Origin: Microbispora rosea
Lineage (GTDB): Bacteria; Actinomycetota; Actinomycetes; Streptosporangiales; Streptosporangiaceae
Length of the DNA: 64,000 nt
NCBI RefSeq assembly: GCF_900156315.1
Contig: NZ_FTNI01000002.1
Location: forward strand, 484,598 to 548,597
Reading direction: 5' to 3'
In this document: piece by piece, positions 10,462 to 18,477 of the stretch
Layout of the letters: each line of letters begins with the position of its first letter
Position numbering within the stretch: position 1 is the stretch's first letter
Made by a program: the position numbers and the translations under genes
The notes under the pieces: model-generated
Told to the model about the DNA's origin: nothing
Seen by the model: only the letters and a program-made list of their open reading frames with translations
Database searches by the model: none

Positions 10462-10572
10462 CCCCTAGACTGGCCTCTGGCCAAACGGAACGTCGATCCA
10501 GAGCAAAGTGACCGGCGACCCCCAGACCGGCCGTCCAACCCCCTAGACTGGCTAGCCGTGATGCGCCCGTGA
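10462..10572 (+). promoter_or_regulatory. ftsE leader: duplicated -10-like motif and four-codon leader ORF
   Basis: The 13-mer CCCCTAGACTGGC occurs twice, at 10462-10474 and 10540-10552, each containing the -10-like hexamer TAGACT. The second TAGACT (10544-10549) is 8 bases before GTG 10558, which opens a four-codon frame (GTG ATG CGC CCG TGA) whose stop (10570-10572) overlaps the ftsE GTG (10569-10571). ftsE has no Shine-Dalgarno sequence. The arrangement suggests leaderless translation of the mini-ORF with reinitiation at ftsE. Confidence 0.4.
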
Positions 10573-11258
10573 TCCATCTCGATAATGTCACCAAGGTCTA
10601 CGCGAACCAAAACCGGCCCGCCCTCGACCACGTGAGTGTGGACGTCGACAAGGGCGAGTTCGTGTTCCTGGTCGGTCCCTCAGGGTCGGGGAAGTCCACC
10701 TTCCTCCGGCTGGTGCTGAAGGAGGAGCGGCCCAACAGCGGCTCCATCCACGTGGCCGGCAAGGACCTGTCGAAGCTGTCCAACTTCAAGGTGCCGCACC
10801 TGCGCCGCCGCATCGGCTGCGTGTTCCAGGACTTCCGGCTGCTGCCGAACAAGAACGTCTACGAGAACGTGGCGTTCGCCCTGGAGGTCATCGGCAAGCC
10901 GCGCCGCTTCATCCGCAAGGTCGTGCCCGAGGTCATCGAGCTCGTCGGCCTGGAGGGCAAGGCGCACCGCATGCCGGAGGAGCTGTCCGGTGGCGAGCAG
11001 CAGCGGGTCGCCATGGCCCGCGCGTTCGTCAACCGGCCGATGATCCTGCTCGCCGACGAGCCCACGGGAAACATCGACCCCGCCACGAGCATCGGCATCA
11101 TGAAGGTGCTCGACCGAATCAACAGGACCGGCACGACCGTCCTCATGGCGACACACGACGCCGCGATCGTCGACTCCATGCGCAAGCGCGTGGTCGAGCT
11201 CGAGGACGGCAAGATCGTCCGCGACCAGTCGCGCGGCGTGTACGGCCAGGCGTATTAG
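10569..11258 (+). CDS. ftsE: Cell-division ABC-type ATPase FtsE
   Basis: ATPase that with FtsX controls peptidoglycan hydrolases at the division or growth site; cytoplasmic. In 229 residues: Walker [11 protein letters not shown]-loop [10 protein letters not shown], signature [14 protein letters not shown], Walker [13 protein letters not shown] and switch His in MATHDAAIV. It starts at GTG 10569 ([11 protein letters not shown], matching family N termini); no other in-frame start is available. ftsX begins 14 bases after its stop. Confidence 0.96.
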   Translation: MIHLDNVTKVYANQNRPALDHVSVDVDKGEFVFLVGPSGSGKSTFLRLVLKEERPNSGSIHVAGKDLSKLSNFKVPHLRRRIGCVFQDFRLLPNKNVYENVAFALEVIGKPRRFIRKVVPEVIELVGLEGKAHRMPEELSGGEQQRVAMARAFVNRPMILLADEPTGNIDPATSIGIMKVLDRINRTGTTVLMATHDAAIVDSMRKRVVELEDGKIVRDQSRGVYGQAY

Positions 11259-11272
11259 GAGTAACTGGGACC

Positions 11273-12172
11273 ATGCGGGCCAACTTCATCTTCTCCGAGG
11301 TCTGGATCGGCCTTCGGCGCAACCTCACGATGACCATCGCGGTGATCGTGACAGTGGCGGTCGGCATGGCGCTGCTCGGCGTCGGACTGATGATCAACTC
11401 CCAGGTCTCGAAGCTGACCGGATTCTGGAGCGACAAGGTCGAGCTGTCGGTCTACCTGTGCACGAAGGGCTCGCCCTTCGAACCCTGTAAGAACAGGGGC
11501 GCCGTCACCCAGGACGAGAAGGGGACCCTGGAGCAGACGATCAAGGGGCTTCCGGACGTCGAGCGGGTGCAGTTCGAGAACCAGGCCCAGGCGTTCAAGA
11601 ACTTCCAGAGCACCGAGAGCAACACGCTGCTGCTTTCTGTGACCAAGCCCGAGGACATGCCCGAGTCGTTCCGGGTCAAGCTGAAGGACCCGGAGAAGGC
11701 GACGGCCGTCGCGAGCAGCCTCAAGGGGCAGCCCGGCGTCTCCAACGTCGTCAACGAGCGCGACCTGCTCCAGTCGGTCTTCGGCTTCATGGACACGCTG
11801 CGCAACGTGGCGCTCGGCATCGCGATCCTCATGGTGATCGCGGCGACCCTGCTGATCGGCAACACGGTCCGGCTGTCGGCGTACAACCGCCGGAGAGAGA
11901 CCGGCATCATGCGGCTGGTCGGCGCCTCCAACATCTACATCCAGCTGCCGTTCGTGCTGGAGGGTCTGATCGCCGGCCTCATCGGCGGCGTCCTGTCCGG
12001 TGTGATCCTGATCATCGTCAAGGTCTTCATCTTCGAGTCGATCCAGACCTACATGGCCGCGCCCCTCGGCTGGGACACGGTCGCGGGCGTCATCACCGGC
12101 ACCATGGCCATCGGCGTGCTCATCTGTGTGCTCGCCTCTTTCGTCACCCTGCGCCGCTACCTGCGGGTGTGA
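11273..12172 (+). CDS. ftsX: Cell-division membrane protein FtsX
   Basis: Membrane partner of FtsE. The 299 residues have the FtsX layout: a first membrane helix at about 18-42, an extracellular domain (to about 165) with a Cys pair in YLCTKGSPFEPC as in actinobacterial FtsX, then three membrane helices near 172-195, 222-250 and 268-292, and a short basic tail (TLRRYLRV). In mycobacteria this extracellular loop recruits the NlpC/P60 hydrolase RipC; the same role is inferred here. ATG 11273 is preceded by GGAG. Confidence 0.96.
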   Translation: MRANFIFSEVWIGLRRNLTMTIAVIVTVAVGMALLGVGLMINSQVSKLTGFWSDKVELSVYLCTKGSPFEPCKNRGAVTQDEKGTLEQTIKGLPDVERVQFENQAQAFKNFQSTESNTLLLSVTKPEDMPESFRVKLKDPEKATAVASSLKGQPGVSNVVNERDLLQSVFGFMDTLRNVALGIAILMVIAATLLIGNTVRLSAYNRRRETGIMRLVGASNIYIQLPFVLEGLIAGLIGGVLSGVILIIVKVFIFESIQTYMAAPLGWDTVAGVITGTMAIGVLICVLASFVTLRRYLRV

Positions 12173-12216
12173 TCCCGCACCGTCGCGCAGCTCGTTTCCG
12201 CCCCTCGGGGCGACGG

Positions 12217-12228
12217 TAGGCTCCCCTT
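12217..12228 (+). promoter_or_regulatory. smpB -10 element, leaderless start
   Basis: TAGGCT (12217-12222) ends 6 bases before the smpB ATG and there is no Shine-Dalgarno sequence, which suggests that smpB has its own leaderless promoter. A small GC-rich palindrome (CGCCCCTCGGGGCG, 12199-12212) separates it from ftsX. Confidence 0.45.
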
Positions 12229-12711
12229 ATGCCACGTGAGACCGGGCGCAAGCTGATCGCCCAGAACAAGCGTGCCAGGCACGACTTCTTCATCGAGGAC
12301 ACCTACGAGGCCGGGCTCGTCCTGACCGGCACCGAGGTCAAGTCCCTGCGGGCGGGAAAGGCCAACCTGACCGACGGCTACGCCTCGGTCGAGGGCGGCG
12401 AGGTCTGGCTGATCAACGTATACATCCCGGAGTACAGCCAGGGCACCTGGACCAACCATGCCGCCAGGCGGACGCGCAAGCTGTTGCTGAACCGCAAGGA
12501 GATCGGCAAGCTCGACGCGACGCTGAAGGAGAAGGGCCTCACGCTGATCCCGCTGTCGATGTACTTCAAGGACGGCCGGGCGAAGATCGAAATCGGCATC
12601 GCCAGGGGTAAGAAGGACTACGACAAGCGGCAGACGCTCATGGAGAAGCAGGCCAACCGGGAGATGGCGCGGGCCATGTCGAACGCGGTCCGCCGCCGGG
12701 GGGGCCGTTAG
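12229..12711 (+). CDS. smpB: tmRNA-binding protein SmpB
   Basis: Binds the tRNA-like domain of tmRNA and brings it to stalled ribosomes for trans-translation. 160 residues with the OB-fold core ([20 protein letters not shown], then [27 protein letters not shown]) and a basic C-terminal tail ([18 protein letters not shown]) that enters the mRNA channel. Its RNA partner ssrA lies 2.2 kb downstream on the same strand, with one gene between. Confidence 0.96.
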   Translation: MPRETGRKLIAQNKRARHDFFIEDTYEAGLVLTGTEVKSLRAGKANLTDGYASVEGGEVWLINVYIPEYSQGTWTNHAARRTRKLLLNRKEIGKLDATLKEKGLTLIPLSMYFKDGRAKIEIGIARGKKDYDKRQTLMEKQANREMARAMSNAVRRRGGR

Positions 12712-12714
12712 GCC

Positions 12715-14622
12715 GTGTCCTTCCGATCATTCGGGGTCGTCCGGGCGAGAGCCGTACGGGCCGCGCTCGCACTGGGGCTGGCCGCGCCCCTGCTGACCGG
12801 CTGCTTCGAGGAGTCGTCGCCGCACGACGCGGTGCGCGACTTCCTCGTCGGCTGGCAGACGGGTGACTACGCCGCCGCCGCGCGGCGCGCCGACGGAGAC
12901 CAGGCGGCGGTGCGCAAGGCACTGGAGGACGCCAGGCTGCAGCTGGACGCCGCCTCGATCCGCTTCTCCCTGCGGGGGATCAGCCAGGACGGCGACGCGG
13001 CGCAGGCCGGCTACCACGCCGAGGTGGACCTCGGTGAGAACAACCCCCTCTGGCAGTACGACGGGAACCTGCCCCTGCATCTGGTCGGCGGCCAGTGGAA
13101 GGTGCGGTGGTCGCCGAGCGTCATCCACCCCGACCTGCACCCCGGGCAGCGGCTCGCGGTCGCCACCGTCCCCAAGGGCCGCAAGCCGATCCTCGACCGG
13201 AACGGCAATCCGTTGCAGGACGAGACCGTGCTGCACGTCGCCGGGGTCATCCCGGCCAAGGTCAAGGACCCCGGCCGGCTCTGCGACCAGCTGTCGAAGA
13301 TCACCGGCTTCGCCCAGGACCGCCTGCTGAGCCGCATCCTGTCGTCGCCCCCGCAGGACTTCGTCCCCCTCGCGACGTTCGGGCGGACGAAGTTCGCCCA
13401 GATCAGGTCCAAGCTGGAGGCCATCCGAGGTCTGGAGTTCCAGATCGACAACCCGCCGGTCGCCCCCAAGTCGCCCACCCAGATCGTCGGGGTCGTCACG
13501 GCCATCACCCCGGAGGCGGAGCAGAAGCTCGGCGGACCGCAGCGGGCCGGCGACACGCTCGGCCGGGACGGCCTGCAGAAGGCCTACCAGGACCAGCTCA
13601 CCGGCTCGACCGAGACCCGGGTCGTCATCCTCGACGACGCCACCGGCCGGCAGGTCAAAGAGCTCAAGGCGTGGCCGGGGCGGGAGAACTCGTCGGTCCA
13701 GACCACGATCGACAGCCGCCTGCAGAGCGTGGGCGACGCCGCGGTGGCGGGACCCCGCCCGGCCGCGCTCGTCGCGGTGCAGGCCTCCACCGGCGAGGTG
13801 CTGGCCGTCTCCACGACCCAGTTGCACCAGGAGAACGACGCGCTGGCCGGCAAGTTCGCGGCCGGCACGGCCTTCTCGGTCATCGCCGCGGAAGGACTGC
13901 TCCAGTCGGGCCTCGACCCGAAGCAGAAGGTGCCGTGCAGCGCCGACCGCACCGTGGGCGGAGCCCGCTTCCAGCAGCCCGGCGTCATCGGGGTGACGAC
14001 GCCCACCTTCCAGACCGACTTCGCGCAGGGCTGCGTGACCGCCCTGGCGTCGCTGGCCCGGCGGATCAGCGGGCAGCGGCTGTCGGACAGCGCGACCCAG
14101 TTCGGCATCGGCGGCGACTGGAGGTTGCCGCTCAAGACGTTCAGCGGGTCGATGACGGCCCCCAACGGCGACGCCGCCATCGCGAAGATCATGGCGGGGC
14201 AGGGCGCCCGCGTGAGCCCGCTGGCGATGGCCCTCGTCGCCGCGGCCGTCAAGTCCGGCACGTGGCGGCCGCCGGTGCTGGTGACCTCGCCCGCCGCTCC
14301 CGACCCGGTGGTCGGCGACGGCGCCCCACAGGCCACCGCCAAGCCCGTGACGCTCGATCCCGCGATCATCGCGAAGCTGCGCACGCTCATGCGGGCCGGC
14401 GTGACGTCCGGCGCAGCGTCCGCCGCCTCCGCCCCCGGCGACCCCGTGTACGGCGTGGCCGCCGAGGTCACCCAGACGGAGAAGAAGGAGCGAACCAAGC
14501 TCTCGTGGTTCGTGGGCTGGCAGGGGGACGTCGCGGTCGCCGCGCTGGCGGAGAGCGGCGATACGGCGGCCGCATCGGCGATGGCCGGGAGCTTCTTCCG
14601 GGACGCCCAGCCCCAGACCTGA
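12715..14622 (+). CDS. Penicillin-binding-protein-like lipoprotein, catalytic motifs lost
   Basis: A 635-residue lipoprotein (lipobox LLTGCFEE) with an NTF2-like MecA_N domain (HDAVRDFLVGWQTGDYAAAARRAD), a PBP dimer-like region, and a C-terminal fold recognisable as a class B transpeptidase (TTIDSRLQSVGDAAV, AALVAVQASTGEVLAV, LAGKFAAGTAFSVI, LSWFVGWQGDVAVAAL). The active-site motifs are gone. Where SxxK is expected (normally GSTFK) it reads GTAFS; SxN is GCV (AQGCVTAL); KTG is replaced by EVT (AAEVTQTEKK). It should not bind beta-lactams covalently and may be a structural or regulatory relative. GTG 12715 follows smpB by 3 bases, so the two are translationally close. Confidence 0.85.
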   Translation: MSFRSFGVVRARAVRAALALGLAAPLLTGCFEESSPHDAVRDFLVGWQTGDYAAAARRADGDQAAVRKALEDARLQLDAASIRFSLRGISQDGDAAQAGYHAEVDLGENNPLWQYDGNLPLHLVGGQWKVRWSPSVIHPDLHPGQRLAVATVPKGRKPILDRNGNPLQDETVLHVAGVIPAKVKDPGRLCDQLSKITGFAQDRLLSRILSSPPQDFVPLATFGRTKFAQIRSKLEAIRGLEFQIDNPPVAPKSPTQIVGVVTAITPEAEQKLGGPQRAGDTLGRDGLQKAYQDQLTGSTETRVVILDDATGRQVKELKAWPGRENSSVQTTIDSRLQSVGDAAVAGPRPAALVAVQASTGEVLAVSTTQLHQENDALAGKFAAGTAFSVIAAEGLLQSGLDPKQKVPCSADRTVGGARFQQPGVIGVTTPTFQTDFAQGCVTALASLARRISGQRLSDSATQFGIGGDWRLPLKTFSGSMTAPNGDAAIAKIMAGQGARVSPLAMALVAAAVKSGTWRPPVLVTSPAAPDPVVGDGAPQATAKPVTLDPAIIAKLRTLMRAGVTSGAASAASAPGDPVYGVAAEVTQTEKKERTKLSWFVGWQGDVAVAALAESGDTAAASAMAGSFFRDAQPQT

Positions 14623-14672
14623 AAAATGCTCGAAGGCGAGCAACCATCAGGGCGGCGACCGGCGTCTTTCTA

Positions 14673-14713
14673 GGTGACTGGGACCCGCTTGGGGGGTTGC
14701 GGGCCCAGTCACC
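14673..14713 (+). terminator. Terminator hairpin after the PBP-like gene
   Basis: GGTGACTGGG (14673-14682) pairs with CCCAGTCACC (14704-14713), and CCCGC (14684-14688) with GCGGG (14699-14703). This is a 15-bp stem with one bulged A and a 10-base loop. Confidence 0.75.
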
Positions 14714-14723
14714 GTGATGAGGA

Positions 14724-14750
14724 CAGGGCTCCATCTCGGGGGGAGCCCTG
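14724..14750 (+). terminator. Second hairpin, tandem terminator
   Basis: CAGGGCTCC (14724-14732) and GGAGCCCTG (14742-14750) form a perfect 9-bp stem with a 9-base loop, 10 bases after the first hairpin. Together they separate the smpB transcript from ssrA. The rest of 14623-14948 shows no gene. Confidence 0.6.
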
Positions 14751-14948
14751 CCCGTCTCGACCGGCTCGACCCTGCCGGTCGGCCCCCGGGAGCGCGCGCC
14801 AGAGGCCGCGATCCCGGGGGCTTCGGCGTCCCACCGGACCGCCGGTGCGCCGGTCTACCCGGGGGGACGGAATTCGAGTCGCGCCGCCGGTGTTGTGAAG
14901 AGTAAGCTTGTGAAGCCAGGTCCTCGGGTCTGGATTGACAACTGCACA

Positions 14949-15331
14949 GGGGGTGACCGGTTTCGACTTCGACATTGCAAGTCAGGGGAAGCGGGTCGGG
15001 GACTGCGGACATAACCCCGTCAACACTGTGACCGCAAAACAATAAGTGCCAATAACAAGAGCACTGAGGTCAGCCAGGCTTCCCTGGCTCTCGCCGCCTA
15101 AGCAGCGAGAAACCTCTGTCAGCCCGGGAGTGCCTTCGGCCCGGAACTGACATCGCTAGAAGGCTCAACCGTCCGGCCCGGTCACGGGGCCGTACGGGAA
15201 ACCAAACAGTGACTGGGCCCGTCGGCGACTCGCCTGTGAGATTGCCGGGGCCGAGAAAATCGCAACAGGCTGCACCCGGAGAAGCCCTGTCTTGGTGTTG
15301 AAGGACGCGGGTTCGATTCCCGCCACCTCCA
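14949..15331 (+). ncRNA. ssrA: Transfer-messenger RNA
   Basis: Rescues stalled ribosomes and tags the nascent peptide. The 5' end GGGGGTG (14949-14955) pairs with CACCTCC (15324-15330) as the acceptor stem, followed by discriminator A 15331. The conserved GGTTTCGAC block follows the 5' end, and the T arm is GCGGG-TTCGATT-CCCGC. The tag frame runs 15048-15101 with resume codon GCC and encodes ANNKSTEVSQASLALAA then TAA. The bases after the discriminator are CTT, so the 3' CCA is added enzymatically. A terminator hairpin follows. The 3' end is a known integration target, and a broken integrase gene begins 140 bases downstream. Confidence 0.95.
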
Positions 15332-15338
15332 CTTGTCA

Positions 15339-15372
15339 GGTGTAGGAAGTGTCTTCTGACTCTTCCTACACC
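15339..15372 (+). terminator. ssrA terminator
   Basis: GGTGTAGGAAG (15339-15349) and CTTCCTACACC (15362-15372) form a perfect 11-bp stem with a 12-base loop, starting 8 bases after the tmRNA. Confidence 0.8.
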
Positions 15373-15386
15373 CCCACATGAGGCAC

Positions 15387-15424
15387 GCACGGTAGTCTCT
15401 CCCTCTCGGAGAGTACTGCCGTGC
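15387..15424. repeat. Inverted repeat between ssrA and the integrase remnant
   Basis: The arm at 15387-15402 (GCACGGTAGTCTCTCC) pairs with 15408-15424, with one G-T pair and one bulge around a 5-base loop. It could be part of the integrase control region or of the attachment site; the role is unknown. Confidence 0.5.
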
Positions 15425-15471
15425 GGGCCTCTGTGCGTTTCCCCTCGGCTGCAGGCGTCGGGGAGCTTCTG

Positions 15472-16548
15472 ATGCGTGTCGTCGTAGTAGATCGCCGCAA
15501 ACTCATGCGCGGAGATCTAGCCGTACCCGGTGCGACGACGGTCAACTCAGCTTGGACCGGACAGGTGCTTGACCGGCACAGCGTCCCAGATGGGTTTCCC
15601 TTCGTTTTCGATGATGACGGCACCATGACCGGGTGTCGGATGCTCAATCAGTACCTGCTCGACGCTCTGGAACAGAACGCGTTCGACTTGGGCGGCATGC
15701 GCAATTTTTACGTCTACCACCTTGCCCGGCTGCTTCGCTTCATCCGCTAGCACCGCGCCGCTCAGGCGGCTGCGCACGCTGCCATTCCCCTCGAGGACTG
15801 GCTGGGTGAACACGGCGAGGCACGCCTCGACCTCACCGACGCCACCCGCGCCGACCTCAACGCCTACAAGGCCAGTCGGGACCTCTTCGTTCAGAAACAG
15901 TCCTGGAAAACCGAAGCCGGCTGCCTGAGTGGCTTTTACCGCTATGCCACACAGATGAGCTGGATGAAGATCGACCCGGTGTCACGCTGGGGTAACCGCA
16001 ACACTTTCAGCGGTCGCGGCTCAGTCAACCGAACGATCAGATTCCTGACCGAGCCACAGCTGGGGCTGTTCCTGAACGTTGGCCTGCGCGGCGATGCGCC
16101 CGCCGATCCCAGAAGCCGTCCGGCCTATCCGGAGCGGGACTACTCCTTCGGGTTGCTCCTCTTGGCCACTGGTCTACGCCGTGAGGAAGGCGCCCTCCTT
16201 CTCGACGCTGAGATTCCCACGCCCGAGAACATGCCGCCTGGCGGTGTTCATCCGCTCACCCGTTACGGCAAGGGTGGCCGTCCTCGAACTATCTACGCCA
16301 CCATCGAGCTGGTTCATGCCATTGATATCCATCGCAGCACCGAACGAGAAGCCATCATCCGCGCCGCCCAACGCCGTCTGCGCCGCATGCGTCGCAACGA
16401 CGAGTTGTCCATGGTGGACAAGGTGGTGGCTGACAGGGACTCGCGCTATCTAAGCGTCTCTGGGCACGCGATTCCTCTCGAACTGTTGGACGATGAACGC
16501 CGCGCCCGCGCCGCTTGCCCGCTCTTCGTGATCCCGATGGACCTCTGA
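15472..16548 (+). pseudogene. Tyrosine recombinase (ssrA-site integrase) remnant, in-frame amber and missing catalytic end
   Basis: ATG 15472 (GGGGAG 6 bases upstream) opens an integrase reading MRVVVVDRRKLMRGDLAVPG. The frame is cut by TAG at 15748-15750 and then continues in the same frame with family-like sequence (PLEDWLGEHGEARLDLTDATRADLNAYKASR) to a TGA at 16546-16548. The catalytic box I Arg (LLLATGLRREEGALLL) and the hairpin Lys (GKGGRPRTIYA) are present. The box II HxxRH and the Tyr are missing, because homology stops after CPLFVIPMDL. Full-length relatives would continue about 100 residues. It is therefore inactive even if the amber were read through. Its place beside ssrA marks an old integrative element. 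Confidence 0.85.
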
Positions 16549-16624
16549 CCGGTTGCATGACCGCCCCGAACAAGCCGAACCACCGACCATCGAGTCACGC
16601 GGCGATCGCACCGGAGGCGATGCC

Positions 16625-17203
16625 CTAGCACCGGCATTGCTGACTGCTCACGCCGGCACGCGGATCTACGCTGCCCCCAAGCGGATCTAGCGCCCACGGC
16701 GTCGTCCAGGTGAAGCGGCGCCGTACGCGCGCGGAGGCGAGCCCGCTTGACGTCGCCGGCGCCGGCCCTTGCGACGGGCCGGTGGTCGACTGCAGTCCAG
16801 CCGCTTGAACGTGGTCGTTAGCCTGGGCGAGCTGGGGATCAGTATGACGTCCGAGCCGCTGTGCGGCGACTTCGTAGGCCAGCATGCCCCTTTTCGGCCT
16901 GATGGCGATGATGTGAATCACCGGCTGGCGGTTGTCCCCGTGCAGCAGTTCCTGGTACACGATTCGCCACGGTGCGCGCCCCAGTTGGCGGCGCTCCTCG
17001 CTCGTACCGAAGTACGCCTTTCGGCAACCTCGCAGGTCCAGCCCGAATCTGTCGCCGGCCGTCTCTACACCCCGTTCCCGCCCAGTGACCAGGTCGCCGA
17101 TCATCAAGATGGCCACGCGACGGAGATCGAGGGGCAGAGCCCGTAAGTCGTCCATCACCCCGGGGCTGTACGCCACAGGCAGTTGACGATCTTCCCGGTC
17201 CAT
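16625..17203 (-). CDS. RelE/ParE-type toxin, with unusual C-terminal extension
   Basis: ATG 17203, starting 10 bases after the antitoxin stop. The first 118 residues look like a RelE/ParE-superfamily toxin: an LPLDLRRVAILMIGDL helix, DLRGCRKAYFGTSEERR, then WRIVYQELL and IHIIAIRPKRG strands. Such toxins usually cleave mRNA on the ribosome or poison gyrase. Residues 119-192 (from TDPQLAQANDHVQ) are low in homology and basic or Pro-rich, and are probably read-through into decayed DNA after loss of the original stop. Activity cannot be judged from sequence. Confidence 0.65.
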   Translation of the reverse strand: MDREDRQLPVAYSPGVMDDLRALPLDLRRVAILMIGDLVTGRERGVETAGDRFGLDLRGCRKAYFGTSEERRQLGRAPWRIVYQELLHGDNRQPVIHIIAIRPKRGMLAYEVAAQRLGRHTDPQLAQANDHVQAAGLQSTTGPSQGPAPATSSGLASARVRRRFTWTTPWALDPLGGSVDPRAGVSSQQCRC

Positions 17204-17213
17204 CGGGGTTACC

Positions 17214-17546
17214 TCAACGAGGGTCGGGATCGTCGGGGAGCTCGTTCACGTCGACGCCGGCCGCGTTGGCCAGTTCCTCCAGGGACGTGTAGGTCGGGCC
17301 GCCCGCCTCGGCGGTGGCGTCCAGGCGGTCACGGATTTCAGCGCCGGACAACACAGTGTCGATCTCATCGAGGAGAGCTTGGTAAAGCGCCCACGGGATG
17401 ATCGCGGCCTCTGGAGTACCTCGGCGCCCGACAACCACCGGCTTCGCCTCCAAGCCCTTCTCCCCCATGCGGGCCACGGTTTCGGCGAAGGCGGCGCTAG
17501 CTGAGCTGACAGGTTCGACCTCGATGTAGCCGGCCACGATGACCAT
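17214..17546 (-). CDS. Antitoxin of the RelE/ParE-type pair (Phd/YefM-like)
   Basis: 110 residues from ATG 17546. The N-terminal half (SSASAAFAETVARMGEKGLEAKPVVVGRRGTPEAAIIPWALYQALL) matches the Phd/YefM pattern of a DNA-binding antitoxin. The acidic C terminus (TYTSLEELANAAGVDVNELPDDPDPR) would be the toxin-wrapping part. The open frame extends further upstream without homology. It precedes the toxin gene on the same strand, the usual order, and probably autoregulates the pair. Confidence 0.7.
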   Translation of the reverse strand: MVIVAGYIEVEPVSSASAAFAETVARMGEKGLEAKPVVVGRRGTPEAAIIPWALYQALLDEIDTVLSGAEIRDRLDATAEAGGPTYTSLEELANAAGVDVNELPDDPDPR

Positions 17547-17863
17547 CCTAGATAACCCGCTACCGCTCGAGGATGCGCAGGCCTCGCTGGTGCCTGCGTT
17601 GCTGGCGCTTGAGCACCAGCGCTCGAAGCGGGATGGCCGACACGAGGGCAATCTGCATGGCCGCGCCCACGCGGACAAGATGTCACTGCCCGGGAGGTTG
17701 ATGGCCCAGGCAGTGAGAAACGCCATGTTGATCACCATCCGCTTCCCGGGGCACCGTTCATGCCGGGCAGTGAGTCCTACCCCGGCCCGGCATGAACGTG
17801 CGCCGGTTCGCCGACGAGGTGAAGGCAGATCTATGCCTCACCGGGCCCGCCGCGGTGCTGAGC
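17547..17863. other. Intergenic, 317 bp
   Basis: Apart from the long hairpin at 17751-17801, I recognise nothing here. Reading frames in it lack family resemblance. Confidence 0.5.
17751..17801. terminator. Long hairpin between the isochorismatase remnant and the antitoxin gene
   Basis: GTTCATGCCGGGC (17756-17768) and GCCCGGCATGAAC (17785-17797) pair perfectly. GCAC (17751-17754) pairs with GTGC (17798-17801) across one bulged C. The result is a 17-bp stem with a 16-base loop. By position it could end leftward transcription or serve as an operator of the toxin-antitoxin pair. Confidence 0.55.
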
Positions 17864-18354
17864 CTACTTCGACAACCCGAACCCACCGATTGCGGTCGTG
17901 AGGTTCTCGGCCAGTAGCTGGCGAATCTGCGCGCCATGCGGAGTGGCCCAGTCCTTGGCGAGTTCGCCGAGGATCGCGGCGGTGGTGGTCAGGAGGACGC
18001 CGGCCTGCATCATGCGGAGTTGCGCCGCGTTGTCGGAGATCTGGAACACGGACCCTCCGGCGTCGAGCACTGCGTAGACCTCGTACCCGGCCCGCTTGGC
18101 GCTGAGGGCGGTGTAGATCAGGCAGCCGTCGTTGGTGGTACCGGCCATGAGCAGGGTCCGGCGCACCAGTCCTGGTTGTCGTCCTCCGTGCTGCTGGTCC
18201 AGACGTTGGGGATGCCGAGGACCTTCGCCGCCTTCACCAGCGTGATGCTGTTCATCTTGGCGACGTCGGGCGGCTGGGTCTTGATGAACCCCATCGAGAT
18301 GATCTGGTGGTCGATCAGGATCAGAGCACTGTCCTGTGCCTTTAGGTTTGACAT
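17864..18354 (-). pseudogene. Isochorismatase-family (YcaC-like) hydrolase with internal deletion and frameshift
   Basis: From ATG 18354 (GGAG 9 bases upstream) the frame reads MSNLKAQDSALILIDHQ, with the family Asp, through VWTSSTEDDNQDW. Near 18160 the homology jumps, in another frame, to RRTLLMAGTTNDGCLIYTALSAKRAGYEVYAVLDAGGS and runs to the normal end WATPHGAQIRQLLAENLTTAIG. About 40 codons that normally lie between the two blocks are missing. The nucleophile Cys (TNDGC) is still encoded but out of frame, so the gene is dead. Confidence 0.8.
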
Positions 18355-18378
18355 GGTTTGTAACTCCAATTCGGTATG

Positions 18379-18398
18379 GCGAACCCGGGTGGGTTCGC
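18379..18398 (-). terminator. Hairpin downstream of the FrnE-like gene
   Basis: GCGAACCC-GGGT-GGGTTCGC is a perfect 8-bp stem with a 4-base loop, located 80 bases past the stop of the DsbA/FrnE-like gene. Confidence 0.55.
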
Positions 18399-18477
18399 GT
18401 CTGCTCCCACCGAGCGCTCTGCTCGGGGGGAAGCTATTTCGGGTAGGACTCCGTCGGCCGGGAGCCTGAGAGGGGTG

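Noticed and set aside
10521..10531. Third copy of the ftsE leader repeat (CCCAGACCGGC)
   Set aside because: It lacks the TAGACT core; similarity is limited to GC-rich flanks.
12727..14643. 638-codon reverse frame opposite the PBP-like gene
   Set aside because: No signal, no domain, shadow composition; the plus frame has a lipobox and PBP fold.
14935..14940. TTGACA as the ssrA -35 box
   Set aside because: It lies only 8 bases before the mature 5' end, with no room for a -10; probably chance within the precursor.
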